A stretch of DNA of 64,000 bases from Streptomyces seoulensis (GCF_004328625.1 NZ_CP032229.1:4154001-4218000); one strand, 5' to 3'. Shown: positions 53,699 to 62,571, counted from the first letter of the stretch. The notes: generated by a model not told the origin, from the letters alone. Numbers and translations are program-made.

Positions 53699-54922
53699 GT
53701 GGCAGCGGAGATCGTCAATCCTCGCAGCGACAGCGGTGCCGGACCGGAGGGCGGGGCCGAGCCCCTGGACTCCTTCGACCCCGCTTTCGCGCTGCACCGC
53801 GGCGGCAAGATGGCCGTGCGGGCCACCGTGCCGATCCGGGACACGGAAGACCTTTCCCTCGCGTACACCCCCGGCGTCGCGCGCGTGTGCACCGCGATCG
53901 CGGAAACGCCGGAGCTGGTCAACGACTACACCTGGAAGTCCTCGGTCGTCGCCGTCGTCACCGACGGCACGGCCGTGCTCGGTCTCGGGGACATCGGTCC
54001 CGAGGCGTCCCTCCCCGTGATGGAGGGCAAGGCGATCCTGTTCAAGCAGTTCGGCGGGGTCGACGCGGTGCCGATCGCCCTCGACTGCACCGGCGTCGAC
54101 GAGATCGTGGAGACCGTCGTCCGGCTCGCCCCCTCCTTCGGCGGGGTGAACCTGGAGGACATCTCCGCGCCGCGCTGCTTCGAGATCGAGCGGCGCCTCC
54201 AGGAGCGGCTGGACATCCCGGTCTTCCACGACGACCAGCACGGCACCGCCGTCGTCACGCTGGCCGCGCTGCGCAACGCGGCCCGGCTCAGCGGACGCGA
54301 GATCGGGCAGCTCCGGGTCGTCATCTCCGGGGCGGGGGCGGCCGGCGTCGCCATCGCCCGGATGCTGATCGAGGCCGGCATCGGGGACGTCGCGGTCGCG
54401 GACCGCAAGGGCGTCGTCTCCGCCGACCGGACCGACCTGACCGACGTCAAGCGGGAGTTGGCCTCCTTCACCAACAAGGCGAAGCTCACCGGCACGCTGG
54501 AGGACGCGCTGGCCGGCGCCGACGTGTTCGTCGGCGTCTCCGGTGGCACCGTCTCCGAGGAGGCGGTCGCCTCCATGGCGAAGGGCGCCTTCGTCTTCGC
54601 CATGGCCAACCCGAACCCCGAGGTGCACCCGGAGGTCGCGCACAAGTACGCGGCCGTCGTCGCCACCGGGCGCTCGGACTTCCCCAACCAGATCAACAAC
54701 GTGCTCGCCTTCCCCGGCATCTTCGCCGGTGCGCTCCAGGTGCGGGCCTCCCGGATCACCGAGGGTATGAAGATCGCCGCCGCCGAGGCGCTCGCCGCCG
54801 TCGTCGGCGACGACCTCTCCGCCGACTACGTGATCCCCTCGCCGTTCGACGAGCGCGTCGCCCCTGCGGTCACGGCCGCCGTCGCGGCCGCGGCCCGAGC
54901 GGAGGGCGTCGCCCGGCGCTGA
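53699..54922 (+). CDS. NADP-type malic enzyme (malate oxidoreductase, decarboxylating)
   Basis: A 407-aa short-form malic enzyme without the phosphotransacetylase-like extension. Motifs: [12 protein letters not shown] with the substrate Tyr, [11 protein letters not shown] (metal and active site), and the nucleotide loop [15 protein letters not shown]. The first residue of the dinucleotide-binding strand end after the Gly loop (VADRKGV) fits NADP or NAD use; preference is not settled by eye. The GTG start follows AAGGGG. It makes pyruvate and NADPH from malate and is often linked to lipid and polyketide supply in Streptomyces. Confidence 0.92.
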   Translation: MAAEIVNPRSDSGAGPEGGAEPLDSFDPAFALHRGGKMAVRATVPIRDTEDLSLAYTPGVARVCTAIAETPELVNDYTWKSSVVAVVTDGTAVLGLGDIGPEASLPVMEGKAILFKQFGGVDAVPIALDCTGVDEIVETVVRLAPSFGGVNLEDISAPRCFEIERRLQERLDIPVFHDDQHGTAVVTLAALRNAARLSGREIGQLRVVISGAGAAGVAIARMLIEAGIGDVAVADRKGVVSADRTDLTDVKRELASFTNKAKLTGTLEDALAGADVFVGVSGGTVSEEAVASMAKGAFVFAMANPNPEVHPEVAHKYAAVVATGRSDFPNQINNVLAFPGIFAGALQVRASRITEGMKIAAAEALAAVVGDDLSADYVIPSPFDERVAPAVTAAVAAAARAEGVARR

Positions 54923-54955
54923 GCCTGCGCGCAGGCGGTCGACGGGATTCGACGG

Positions 54956-54988
54956 GAACGGCCTCGCCCCTTGGGGGCGGGGCCGTTC
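54956..54988 (+). terminator. Terminator after the malic enzyme gene
   Basis: 15-nt arms (54956-54970 with 54974-54988) with one G-U pair and a 3-nt loop, 33 nt after the stop. Confidence 0.8.
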
Positions 54989-55114
54989 GTGCTGTCGGGG
55001 CTCGTCGTCGTTTTGCGCCGGGCCGGTGGGTCGTCGCCGGGTCCCCGTGAGGGGCTGCGCGCAAGAGGGGGTGTGTCACACCGTCGGATGGTTCCGTCCG
55101 GGCGGGGCGGAATC

Positions 55115-55120
55115 TATCGT
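55115..55120 (+). promoter_or_regulatory. -10 element of a probable leaderless promoter (oxidoreductase)
   Basis: TATCGT, 7 nt before ATG 55128; TTCCGT (55092-55097) at 17 nt may be the -35. Confidence 0.5.
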
Positions 55121-55127
55121 CGACGGC

Positions 55128-56093
55128 ATGTTCGCCGCCTATGCCACCCGGATCGACCGTGATCAGCCGCTCTCCGGCCTGGAGTTGGGGGAGCGTCCGG
55201 CCCCCGAGGCCCGGCCGGGCTGGAGCACCGTCGACGTCCGCGCCGCCTCCCTCAACCACCATGACCTCTGGTCCCTGCGGGGCGTCGGCCTGCCCGAGGA
55301 ACGGCTGCCGATGATCCTCGGCTGTGACGCCGCCGGGATCGACGAGGACGGCAACGAGGTCGTCCTGCACTCCGTCATCGGCCAGAGCGGTCACGGGGTC
55401 GGCCCCCGCGAACCCCGCTCCATCCTCACCGAGCGCTACCAGGGCACCTTCGCCGAGCAGGTCGCCGTCCCCACCTGGAACGTGCTGCCCAAGCCGAAGG
55501 AACTCTCCTTCGCCGAGGCCGCCTGTCTGCCCACCGCCTGGCTGACCGCGTACCGGATGCTGTTCACCAACGCCGGGGTACGGCCCGGTGACTCGGTGCT
55601 GGTGCAGGGTGCGGGCGGAGGTGTCGCCACGGCCGCGATCGTGCTCGGCCGGGCGGCAGGGCTGCGGGTCTTCGCGACCAGCCGGGACGAGGCCAAGCGG
55701 AAGCGGGCGCTGGAACTGGGCGCCGTCGAGGCCCTGGAGCCGGGGGCGCGGCTGCCGCAGCGGGTGGACGCCGTCATCGAGACCGTGGGCGCCGCGACCT
55801 GGTCGCACTCCATCAAGTCCCTGCGTCCCGGCGGCACCGTGGTGATCTCCGGCGCCACCAGCGGCGACCGGCCCTCGCACGCCGAACTGACCCGGATCTT
55901 CTTCCTCGAACTCAAGGTCGTCGGCTCGACCATGGGCACCAAGGACGAGCTGGAGGACCTGCTCGCCTTCTGCGCCACGACCGGCGTACGTCCCGTCATC
56001 GACGAGATCCTCCCGCTGGACCGCGCCCGCGAGGGCTTCGAACGGCTGGAGTCCGGCGAGCAGTTCGGGAAGATCGTGCTCAGCAACTCCTGA
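55128..56093 (+). CDS. MDR-family alcohol dehydrogenase / quinone oxidoreductase
   Basis: A 321-aa medium-chain dehydrogenase. The N-terminal GroES-like domain contains SLNHHDLWSLRGVGLP and LGCDAAGIDEDG; the Rossmann loop is VLVQGAGGGVATAAIVLGRA. It lacks the structural-zinc Cys set, so it belongs to the zinc-independent or weakly zinc-dependent quinone-oxidoreductase branch. Substrate unknown. Start ATG 55128 is set by the leaderless -10; upstream codons of the open frame are not coding-like. An intrinsic terminator follows. Confidence 0.87.
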   Translation: MFAAYATRIDRDQPLSGLELGERPAPEARPGWSTVDVRAASLNHHDLWSLRGVGLPEERLPMILGCDAAGIDEDGNEVVLHSVIGQSGHGVGPREPRSILTERYQGTFAEQVAVPTWNVLPKPKELSFAEAACLPTAWLTAYRMLFTNAGVRPGDSVLVQGAGGGVATAAIVLGRAAGLRVFATSRDEAKRKRALELGAVEALEPGARLPQRVDAVIETVGAATWSHSIKSLRPGGTVVISGATSGDRPSHAELTRIFFLELKVVGSTMGTKDELEDLLAFCATTGVRPVIDEILPLDRAREGFERLESGEQFGKIVLSNS

Positions 56094-56109
56094 ACCGCTC
56101 GGCGGAGGA

Positions 56110-56139
56110 GGCGGGTCCGGTGTGCCGGGCCCGCCTTTT
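56110..56139 (+). terminator. Rho-independent terminator after the oxidoreductase gene
   Basis: GGCGGGTCCGG (56110-56120) pairs with CCGGGCCCGCC (56125-56135), one wobble, followed by TTTT. Confidence 0.85.
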
Positions 56140-56152
56140 CGCGCACCTCCTT

Positions 56153-56168
56153 GTCAACGTGGGTTGAC
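56153..56168. promoter_or_regulatory. Palindromic operator 1 of the HTH/Clp-N operon
   Basis: GTCAACGTGGGTTGAC: perfect GTCAAC-N4-GTTGAC arms. It covers the -35 region of the promoter (TTGACA 56164-56169). Confidence 0.75.
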
Positions 56169-56193
56169 ATTCCCGATCCTGTCAACCTAGGTT
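56164..56193 (+). promoter_or_regulatory. Leaderless promoter of the HTH/Clp-N operon
   Basis: TTGACA (56164-56169), 18 nt, TAGGTT (56188-56193), then 6 nt to ATG 56200. Both elements are embedded in the palindromic operators. Confidence 0.75.
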
Positions 56194-56196
56194 GAC
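56181..56196. promoter_or_regulatory. Palindromic operator 2 of the HTH/Clp-N operon
   Basis: GTCAACCTAGGTTGAC: a perfect 16-bp palindrome that contains the -10 hexamer and ends 3 nt before the start codon. It shares its arms with operator 1, 28 bp centre to centre. Confidence 0.8.
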
Positions 56197-56199
56197 ATC

Positions 56200-56409
56200 A
56201 TGACGGATGCAACGGATCTCGCCCAGCGGGCCGGTGACCGCGATCCGCGGGTCGGGCTGCGGGCCGTGGCCGCACTGCGCAGGCTGCTGGAGCAGCTGGA
56301 GGCGGTGCAGGTGCGCGGGGCGCGCAATCAGGGCTGGTCGTGGCAGGAGATCGCCGCCGAGCTGGGTGTCAGCAGGCAGGCCGTGCACAAGAAATACGGG
56401 AGGCAGTGA
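56200..56409 (+). CDS. Small HTH DNA-binding protein
   Basis: A 69-aa protein. The C-terminal half is a homeodomain-like HTH (GWSWQEIAAELGVSRQAVHK), preceded by an Arg-rich helix. Its promoter is covered by two GTCAAC-N4-GTTGAC palindromes, which makes it very likely an autorepressor. Start ATG 56200 is leaderless. The stop overlaps the next start (TGATG), so a Clp-N-domain protein is co-produced. This HTH plus Clp-N pair recurs in actinobacteria. Confidence 0.9.
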   Translation: MTDATDLAQRAGDRDPRVGLRAVAALRRLLEQLEAVQVRGARNQGWSWQEIAAELGVSRQAVHKKYGRQ

Positions 56410-56972
56410 TGTTCGAACGCTTCACCAAGGACGCCCGTGACGTCGTCCAGGGCGCGGTCGCCCACGCGGAACGGGCGGGCGTACGGTCCATCGGCGCCGA
56501 ACACCTGCTGCTCGCCCTCCTCGACCGTGAGGGCAGCCGGGCCTCTTTCGCCTTCGCCGCCCTCGGCCTCGCCGAACGCAAGGACTCCGTGCGCGAGGCG
56601 CTGGCCGAGACGCGGCGCCGGGCGGGGCTGACCCGCGCGGACACGGACGCCCTCGCCGGACTCGGCATCGACGTCACGGAGATCGTCGCCAGGGTCGAGG
56701 AGGCCCACGGCGCCGGTGCCCTGTCCGGCGACCGCCGGGACACGGGCGGCTGGCCGGGCCGCCGGACCTTCGAGCAGGACGCCAAGGACGTGCTGGAGGG
56801 GGCGCTGCGCGCCGCCGTCGGCCGCCGTGACCGGCGCATCGGCGACGAGCACCTCCTGCTCGCCCTCACCGTGCGGCCCGGGGTCCCCGCCGAGGTGCTC
56901 GCCGACCACGGCGTGACCCAGGAGTCGCTGCTGCGGGTCCTGTACGGCGAGGGGACCGCCCAGGCGGGCTGA
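56409..56972 (+). CDS. Clp N-terminal repeat-domain protein
   Basis: A 187-aa protein with two Clp-N repeats: MFERFTKDARDVVQGAVAHA with IGAEHLLLALLDREG, and RTFEQDAKDVLEGALRAAVG with RIGDEHLLLALTVRPG. Clp-N domains are the adaptor- and substrate-binding part of ClpA/ClpC; here no ATPase follows, so this may be a stand-alone adaptor or decoy that modulates Clp proteolysis. ATG overlaps the HTH stop codon. Target unknown. Confidence 0.88.
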   Translation: MFERFTKDARDVVQGAVAHAERAGVRSIGAEHLLLALLDREGSRASFAFAALGLAERKDSVREALAETRRRAGLTRADTDALAGLGIDVTEIVARVEEAHGAGALSGDRRDTGGWPGRRTFEQDAKDVLEGALRAAVGRRDRRIGDEHLLLALTVRPGVPAEVLADHGVTQESLLRVLYGEGTAQAG

Positions 56973-56997
56973 CCCGAGTCCACCTGCCGGGGGGGGC

Positions 56998-58044
56998 TCA
57001 GACCTTCGGGCCGTTGAGTATCGCTCCGATGTGGGCCGCCGCCGTCGACAGATGGCGGCGGACGTCCGCGAGCTGGGTCTCGGTGACGCCGTGGTCGCGG
57101 GCCGCGTCCCGGACGTCGTCCCGGAAGCGGTCCAGCAGGCGGTCCAGGTCGCGGGCCGGTTCGCCGGTGGGGGGCTCGTGGGTCCAGGCCGGCGTGTACT
57201 CCATCGGGAAGTCCGGCGGGGTCTCGGAGTACTCCGGGCCGGGCTCGGCCTTGGCGCCTCCGGCACCCGTCGTGCCGCTCCGCCGGGTGTGCTCCTTGCC
57301 GAAGTCGCCGAAGTTGCCGAACTCCCGCGCCAGTTCGGTCAGGCCCTCGCGGACCCCGGTCGGCCAGTCGCCCCGGGTGAAGTGGTCCTGCACCCGCTCC
57401 TGGACCCGGCCCGCCAGGCGCCGCATCTCCTCCTGGGCCTGGGCGTTGGCCCGCGACTGCGCCTCCTGGGCCTGGCGCCGGGCCGCTTGCGCCTCCTCGC
57501 GGGCGCGGCGGCTCTCGTCCTTGGCGCGCCGAGCCTGCTCCTTCCACTCCTGCTTGGCGCGGCGCATCTCCTCCTTGGCGGTCCGCCACGCCTCGGAGTC
57601 GCCCCGGGCGCCCGGCTCGTCGTGAGTGCCCGGACCGGTGCTGCCCGCCTTGCCGGAGCCGGTACGGGAGGCGGCCGCGCGCATCTCGCGCCGGAGGTCT
57701 CCCGCCGCGCCCCGGACGTCGGCCTTGATCTCGGCGGCGAGTTCCGCGACGGACTCGCCGATCTCCATCTCCAGGTCGGCCAGTTCACCGCTGCGGTCGG
57801 CCAGTTCGGCCCGGCCCGCGTCGGTGATCGAGTAGACCTTGCGGCCGCCCTCGGTGGTGTGGGTGACCAGGCCCTCGGCCTCCAGCTTGGCCAGGCGCGG
57901 GTAGACCGTGCCGGCCGAGGGGGCGTACAGGCCCTGGAAGCGCTCCTCCAGGAGCCGGATCACCTCGTAGCCGTGGCGCGGGGCCTCGTCGAGGAGCTTG
58001 AGGAGGTACAGGCGGAGGCGGCCGTGGGCGAAGACGGGGGGCAT
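56998..58044 (-). CDS. PadR-family transcriptional regulator with long helical C-terminus
   Basis: A 348-aa regulator. Residues 1-85 are a PadR winged helix (LRLYLLKLLDEAPRHGYEVI, SAGTVYPRLAKLEAEGLVTH). After a Vir_C-like segment comes a very charged Ala/Arg/Glu-rich stretch (~165-225, REEAQAARRQAQEAQSRANA) that is likely coiled coil, then a Pro-rich linker and a C-terminal helical domain. It is 1 nt downstream of a DUF4097 gene and so in one operon with it. A CACGATATATCGTG palindrome at the operon promoter is a probable operator. Confidence 0.9.
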   Translation of the reverse strand: MPPVFAHGRLRLYLLKLLDEAPRHGYEVIRLLEERFQGLYAPSAGTVYPRLAKLEAEGLVTHTTEGGRKVYSITDAGRAELADRSGELADLEMEIGESVAELAAEIKADVRGAAGDLRREMRAAASRTGSGKAGSTGPGTHDEPGARGDSEAWRTAKEEMRRAKQEWKEQARRAKDESRRAREEAQAARRQAQEAQSRANAQAQEEMRRLAGRVQERVQDHFTRGDWPTGVREGLTELAREFGNFGDFGKEHTRRSGTTGAGGAKAEPGPEYSETPPDFPMEYTPAWTHEPPTGEPARDLDRLLDRFRDDVRDAARDHGVTETQLADVRRHLSTAAAHIGAILNGPKV

Positions 58045-58045
58045 G

Positions 58046-58930
58046 TCAGAGCACCTTCTTGTCGGTCGTGCCGTCCGTGGGGGAGGCGGAGGCGGGGCCG
58101 GACTCCCAGGCGCTGTCGTCGTCCTCCTCGGCCGGGCGGCGCAGCAGGGCGATCGAGCCGGAGACGGTGGTGGCCCGGAGCTTGCCGCTGCCCGAGCCGA
58201 GGCGGCCGGTGATCTTGTGGGCGCCCCACTGGCCCTGGACGCGCAGGCCGTCGAAGGCGTTGGAGATCGAGCCGCTCGCGGTGTTCGCCTCCACGTCGGT
58301 GTCGCCCGGGTGCGGGAGCCGTATGGCGATCTCGCCGGAGACGCTGGTCAGCCGTACGTCGGTGGGGCCCTCCGGGTCCAGGTCGATGATCATGGAGCCG
58401 CTGACCGAGTCGGCGCGCACCGAGGGGCCCGTGCCCTCGACCACCGTCAGGTCGCCGGAGACCGACTTGAACCGCAGGTCGCCGCTGACGGCCTGGGCCT
58501 CCACGCTGCCCGAGACGGTGTCCGCGCGGACCGGGCCGGAGACGCCGACCAGGGTGGTGTCGCCGGTGACCCCCTTCACCACGGACGGACCCCGCACCCC
58601 GGAGACCACCGCGGCGGCGCCCACGACGCCCACCTCGACGTGGGTGCTCGCGGGGACGGCCAGCGTGACCACCGCGCTGCGGCGCCAGCCGTCACGGTCC
58701 AGCCACTTCAGGAAGCCCTTCCAGGGCAGGTCCTCGTACGCCACCGTCAGGGTGCCGTGCCGGTGCGTGACGATCAGGGGTGGGCCCTCGATGTCCGAGA
58801 TCTCCAGCCGGGCGGAACTCTCCTCGGTGCCCACGACGTTCACCGTGCCGTTGACCACGCGGACGTGCAGCTCGGTCACGGGGGCGTCGAAGCTCAGCTT
58901 CTGGGGTTCGGCGACGGTCCACTCGGACAC
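58046..58930 (-). CDS. DUF4097 beta-repeat protein
   Basis: A 294-aa protein dominated by repeating strands of the type VSGSVEAQAVSGDLRFKSVS and VRADSVSGSMIIDLDPEG, the right-handed beta-helix pattern of DUF4097 (adhesin-like). No signal peptide. It is encoded with a PadR regulator, a frequent pairing; the biochemical role is unknown. Start GTG 58930 (VSEWTVAEPQ) is preferred over the longer frame because GAGGAGGACC precedes it and the upstream part includes an 11-bp tandem repeat that is not protein-like. Confidence 0.88.
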   Translation of the reverse strand: MSEWTVAEPQKLSFDAPVTELHVRVVNGTVNVVGTEESSARLEISDIEGPPLIVTHRHGTLTVAYEDLPWKGFLKWLDRDGWRRSAVVTLAVPASTHVEVGVVGAAAVVSGVRGPSVVKGVTGDTTLVGVSGPVRADTVSGSVEAQAVSGDLRFKSVSGDLTVVEGTGPSVRADSVSGSMIIDLDPEGPTDVRLTSVSGEIAIRLPHPGDTDVEANTASGSISNAFDGLRVQGQWGAHKITGRLGSGSGKLRATTVSGSIALLRRPAEEDDDSAWESGPASASPTDGTTDKKVL

Positions 58931-58954
58931 GGGTCCTCCTCGGGCGAGACGCAG

Positions 58955-58987
58955 ACAGGCAGCGGACAGACAGCGGACAGGCAGCGG
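58955..58987. repeat. Three tandem 11-bp repeats upstream of the DUF4097 gene
   Basis: Units ACAGGCAGCGG, ACAGACAGCGG and ACAGGCAGCGG (58955-58965, 58966-58976, 58977-58987), the second with one change, and a partial fourth at 58988. They lie in the 5' leader between operator and start codon. Confidence 0.8.
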
Positions 58988-59074
58988 ACAAGCGGGTGAC
59001 AAGCGGGCGGAGCGGGGCGATGCGCGGTGGGCGAGCGCACCCACCCGTCACGCCATATCGCGTCTCCTGTCATT

Positions 59075-59088
59075 CACGATATATCGTG
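59075..59088. promoter_or_regulatory. Probable PadR operator
   Basis: CACGATATATCGTG, a perfect 14-bp palindrome with an AT-rich centre. PadR-family operators are usually AT-centred palindromes of this kind. A half-site (CCATATCGCG) lies at 59053-59062. Confidence 0.7.
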
Positions 59089-59230
59089 GCTGCCGGAAGT
59101 CAAGACACCCTTTCGGGGGACGTGGGCCCGGCGCTCTCCGGGCATGGCTGTGCGGACCCTGCCCCTTCGGGCGGGCCCGCAGGCAATGTGGGCGGCGGCG
59201 GCCGGCGCCCCCGGTGAGTGCCCCGAGCGG

Positions 59231-59410
59231 CTACTCGTCGTCCTCGTCGTCCAGCCGCGCCAGCCAGGTGGCCAGGCGCTCCACCGGGACCTCGAAGTCG
59301 GGGTTCAGGTCGACGAACGTACGCAGCTGCTCGGCGAGCCACTCGAAGGTGACCTCTTCCTCGCCGCGCCGCTTCTCCAGTTCTTCGATGCCTCGGTCGG
59401 TGAAGTACAT
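59231..59410 (-). CDS. Conserved 59-aa acidic protein (DUF6104-type)
   Basis: A short gene that starts MYFTDRGIEELEKRRGEEEV and ends with LARLDDEDDE and a TAG stop. It is mainly charged helix with a Trp-Leu pair (TFEWLAEQLRTFVDLNPDFE). I recognise it as a widely conserved streptomycete small protein (DUF6104 family); function unknown. GGAG precedes the ATG. It is divergent from the Trypco1 cluster that starts 230 nt away, so a link to that system is possible but unproven. Confidence 0.85.
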   Translation of the reverse strand: MYFTDRGIEELEKRRGEEEVTFEWLAEQLRTFVDLNPDFEVPVERLATWLARLDDEDDE

Positions 59411-59637
59411 GGATGACGCTCCGTCGGTTTCTGCAGGGGTAGGGCCGGTCCCGGGCGGGAAGAACCCTCACTCGCGGATGTGACCGCGAGGGGAGAGGGC
59501 GCCGCCTGTTCCGGCTGGGGAGCCGGGAGAGGACAGGAAAAGCATAGGCAGCCGCCGGGCGCGATGGGCAGTCGGTGCCGAGGGGGCGCCGGTCACGGCC
59601 GGCCACGGGGGACGAGCGGGGAGAGGACGGGGGTCCG

Positions 59638-60375
59638 ATGGACGGGGACTCGACGCGGGTGGCGCGGATCGAGCTGCCGGACGGCACACCGGTGTGGGCG
59701 CGGATCTCGGGCGCCGGGGAGCCGGCGTACACCGAGGAGCTGTCGTACACCGACACCGGTTTCCACGAGCGGGTGGAGGCGAGCGTGGAGAGCCTGCACT
59801 CGCTGATCACCGGGGTCGCGCGCTCGCTCGCCGGCCCGCTGAGCGCGGTACGGCCCGACGAGGTCAGCGTGGAGTTCGGCATCGAGCTGACCGCGAAGGC
59901 CGGCAAGGTCGTCGGCCTCCTCGCGGACGGCGAGGCCAAGGCGGCGCTCACGGTCACCCTGACATGGAACGGCGGGCCGCCCGAGCCGGGGACCGCGCCG
60001 GGCGGAGGTGGTCCGGTGCCCCCCGGTGGAGCCGGGCCGGGAGCGGGGCCCACGGACACCGGGCCCAGGCCGGACGGCCCCCCGCCGGGAACCGGCCCCG
60101 CGCCCGCAGCGCCCGGAGCCGGGTCCGGGTCCGGGCCCGCGTCACGCGCGCCGAGCCCCGGCCCGCAGCTCGCCTGGGCACCGGATGCGGAGCCGGTACG
60201 CCGCGACCTCGCGCCCGTACGCCGTACCCCCGGGACGGAACCGTCGGCCGCCGACCCCGCTCGCACCCCCGCGCCGAGTGCTCACCCGGCACCCGCTCCC
60301 CCCGCATCCGCCCCCCAACCCTCCCCACCCCACCGACCCGAAGCGTTGTCCGGTGTGTGGGGGCATCCGGGATGA
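59638..60375 (+). CDS. Trypco1 (CU044_2847-family) domain protein
   Basis: A 245-aa protein. Residues 1-110 are a trypsin-co-occurring domain 1: RIELPDGTPVWARI, a helical middle (HERVEASVESLHSLITGVAR) and the signature PDEVSVEFGIELTAKAGKVV. The rest (~135 residues) is Gly/Pro-rich and disordered (PPEPGTAPGGGGPVPPGGAG). Trypco domains accompany trypsin-like effectors in predicted conflict systems; here the next gene is exactly such a trypsin protein and overlaps the stop (ATGA). GGGGAGAGGACGGGG precedes the ATG. Confidence 0.87.
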   Translation: MDGDSTRVARIELPDGTPVWARISGAGEPAYTEELSYTDTGFHERVEASVESLHSLITGVARSLAGPLSAVRPDEVSVEFGIELTAKAGKVVGLLADGEAKAALTVTLTWNGGPPEPGTAPGGGGPVPPGGAGPGAGPTDTGPRPDGPPPGTGPAPAAPGAGSGSGPASRAPSPGPQLAWAPDAEPVRRDLAPVRRTPGTEPSAADPARTPAPSAHPAPAPPASAPQPSPPHRPEALSGVWGHPG

Positions 60376-62471
60376 GCGCGGGGTACGGCGGGGGCGCACC
60401 GGAGGGGGACGGTGCTGCGGAGCTTGCGCTGCGTGACCTCGTTCTGGGGGCCACCGTGCGCATTCATCGCGCGGGGGCCGGGTATGCCCACGACGAGCCC
60501 GTCAGCTTCCTCGGCAGCGGTTTCTTCGTCGCGCCGAACTGGGTTCTGACCTGCGCACACGTGGTTCACGCCGGGGAGGGGGGCGAGGTCACCGTGGTGT
60601 ACCGGAACAGCCCCTACGACGAGCCGCGCCCGGTGTCCGGACGAGTCGCCGCGATGCTCCCCGAGCAGACCGGGCGCCCGGTGCCGGGCAGCTGGCCCGC
60701 CCCCGACCTCGCCCTGGTCCGGTTGCGGGAACCGGTGGGCCACACCTGTGTGTACATCTCCGAGCGCCCCAACCCGCACTTCGGCGGCACCCAGGTGTTC
60801 TACGCGGGCTGGACCGCCCCCAGGGGCAGACTCCAGATCCTGGACGGCCGGCTCACCGTGCAGGGCACCATCAGTGCCTGGTCGCCCGAGGAACAGGTCC
60901 GGCTCGGGCAGAACGACCTGCCGTCCGGCGTCTCCGGCGGCCCGGTGGTCGATCCCGTGCGCGGGGAGGTCGTCGGCGTGCTCAAGTCCCGCGCGGACCA
61001 CGGGGGCGGCGGCACCTCCATCGGCGTGGAGCGGCTGCGCACGCTGCGGCTGCCCGCCGAGGGCGAGGACGTCTACCAGTCCGTCTTCCACGCCCACGAC
61101 CGCTACCACCGCGACCGCCAGCAGAGCGCCGACTCACCCGACCCCACCTGGGCCGACATCCAGGGCGAACTCGGCGCCCGCCCCGGCCGCACCCTCACCC
61201 CGCAGCAGCGCGGCGAGCTGCTCGGACTGCTCGCCGACCTGCCCCCGCCGGTCAGCACCCGAGGGCTGCTCGACGTCCTGCGGGCGCTGCCCGACTTCCG
61301 CGTACCGGCGCTGGTGCCCGCCCCGCGCGGCTGGCGGGACGGGCTCGGGCTGCTCTACGAACACGCCCGGCAGGACGGCGCCCTGAAGCTGGTCCTCGAC
61401 TACGCGATGGGCGTGCTGTCCGCCGAACGCCCGTCCACACCCAGCGCGTTGGCCGCCGAGCGCGCCCTGTGGGAGTGGGTGCGGCACACCGCGACCGCCC
61501 TGGACAGTGGTTACCGGCACACCCTGGCCCAGCGGCGCACCGAGCTGCTCGGCCGGGCCCAAGTGGCGCACCGGCAGGCCGCGTCCAGGAGCACGGGCCG
61601 GGACACGGCGGTACGGGAACCGGTGCGCCCGCAGCTCACCGCGTACCCCGAGCCCTCCGTACTGCTGGTGGTGCTGCGCCGGGGCTGGGAGCCGGACCAC
61701 TGCGACTGGTCGGTCTCCGTCGGCGGTGGCCCCGACCAGGAGCCGGCCCGGCTGTACGAGGGTGAACGCGCCCCGCTGGACGGCCTGGCCGCCCATGTGG
61801 CCGCGCCCCTCGCCGAGGCGTTCCGGCACTGCGACGAACCAGGGCGGCCCGCCACCCTGTACGCGGCCCTGCCGCACCTGCACCTCAGCCTGCCCGTGGA
61901 CGACTGGCGGCTCGCGCCCGACGCCCTCCCGCTCGGCGCCGAACGCCCGGTCCTGGTCCGCTGCTCGGACCGCGACCAGCTCCCCGACGAGGCCCCGGCC
62001 TGGGAGGTGTACGAGGACCCGGACGCCGAACGCCGGGACCGCTGGCGGCGGTTGCGTCCGCGTACGGCGCACGCCGAGGTGCTGGACTGCGACGACGGCG
62101 TGCGCCGGCCCGTACCGGAGACGGCGGTGCTGCGCGGGCTCGGGCCGCAGAGCGTGCCGGTGCTGTGCCGTCCCGGCGATCCGCGCTCGGCGGACGGTCC
62201 GGCCGCGCTCGGCCGCGTGCTGCGGGCCGGGTTCGGGGTGGTGCTGTGGCGACGGCGGCCGGACGGCGTGTGCGGGGAGTTCCACCGGGGCGTGAAGACG
62301 GCCGTGGACGACGGCGAGGGCGCCCTGACCCTGCCCGGCGTGCTGCACCGGCTGCGCGAGCAGGTGTACGCCGGGCTCACCGAGGCGTACTGGGCGCACG
62401 GCACGACCCTGCTGTACGACGACCCGCACCGCCCCCTGCCCGGCACCGGAGACCTGCTGGAGGCCCCGTGA
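60372..62471 (+). CDS. Trypsin-like protease fused to effector-associated and VMAP-C domains
   Basis: A 699-aa protein. Residues ~20-235 are a chymotrypsin-fold protease with triad His63 (LTCAHVV), Asp112 (PAPDLALVRL) and Ser188 (GVSGGPVVD). Residues ~255-340 form a helical effector-associated-type domain (RGELLGLLADLPPPVSTRGL), then a linker. Residues ~425-699 resemble VMAP-C, the C-terminal domain of vWA-MoxR-associated proteins (SVLLVVLRRGW, WEVYEDPDAERRDRW, GFGVVLWRR). No signal peptide: a cytoplasmic protease. It is coupled to the Trypco1 gene and followed by a MoxR ATPase, a predicted ternary conflict system. Confidence 0.88.
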   Translation: MSAGYGGGAPEGDGAAELALRDLVLGATVRIHRAGAGYAHDEPVSFLGSGFFVAPNWVLTCAHVVHAGEGGEVTVVYRNSPYDEPRPVSGRVAAMLPEQTGRPVPGSWPAPDLALVRLREPVGHTCVYISERPNPHFGGTQVFYAGWTAPRGRLQILDGRLTVQGTISAWSPEEQVRLGQNDLPSGVSGGPVVDPVRGEVVGVLKSRADHGGGGTSIGVERLRTLRLPAEGEDVYQSVFHAHDRYHRDRQQSADSPDPTWADIQGELGARPGRTLTPQQRGELLGLLADLPPPVSTRGLLDVLRALPDFRVPALVPAPRGWRDGLGLLYEHARQDGALKLVLDYAMGVLSAERPSTPSALAAERALWEWVRHTATALDSGYRHTLAQRRTELLGRAQVAHRQAASRSTGRDTAVREPVRPQLTAYPEPSVLLVVLRRGWEPDHCDWSVSVGGGPDQEPARLYEGERAPLDGLAAHVAAPLAEAFRHCDEPGRPATLYAALPHLHLSLPVDDWRLAPDALPLGAERPVLVRCSDRDQLPDEAPAWEVYEDPDAERRDRWRRLRPRTAHAEVLDCDDGVRRPVPETAVLRGLGPQSVPVLCRPGDPRSADGPAALGRVLRAGFGVVLWRRRPDGVCGEFHRGVKTAVDDGEGALTLPGVLHRLREQVYAGLTEAYWAHGTTLLYDDPHRPLPGTGDLLEAP

Positions 62472-62571
62472 TCCGGGGCCCCGGTTCCTCCCTGATCCCC
62501 TTACCAGGCGTCCGGCGGCTCGATACCGTGAGGGACGCCCCGCCCCCGGCGACGAGCGACGAGGACCGGAC

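Noticed and set aside
58951..58991. CRISPR-like tandem repeat
   Set aside because: Units are 11 bp and directly adjacent, with no spacers and no cas genes.
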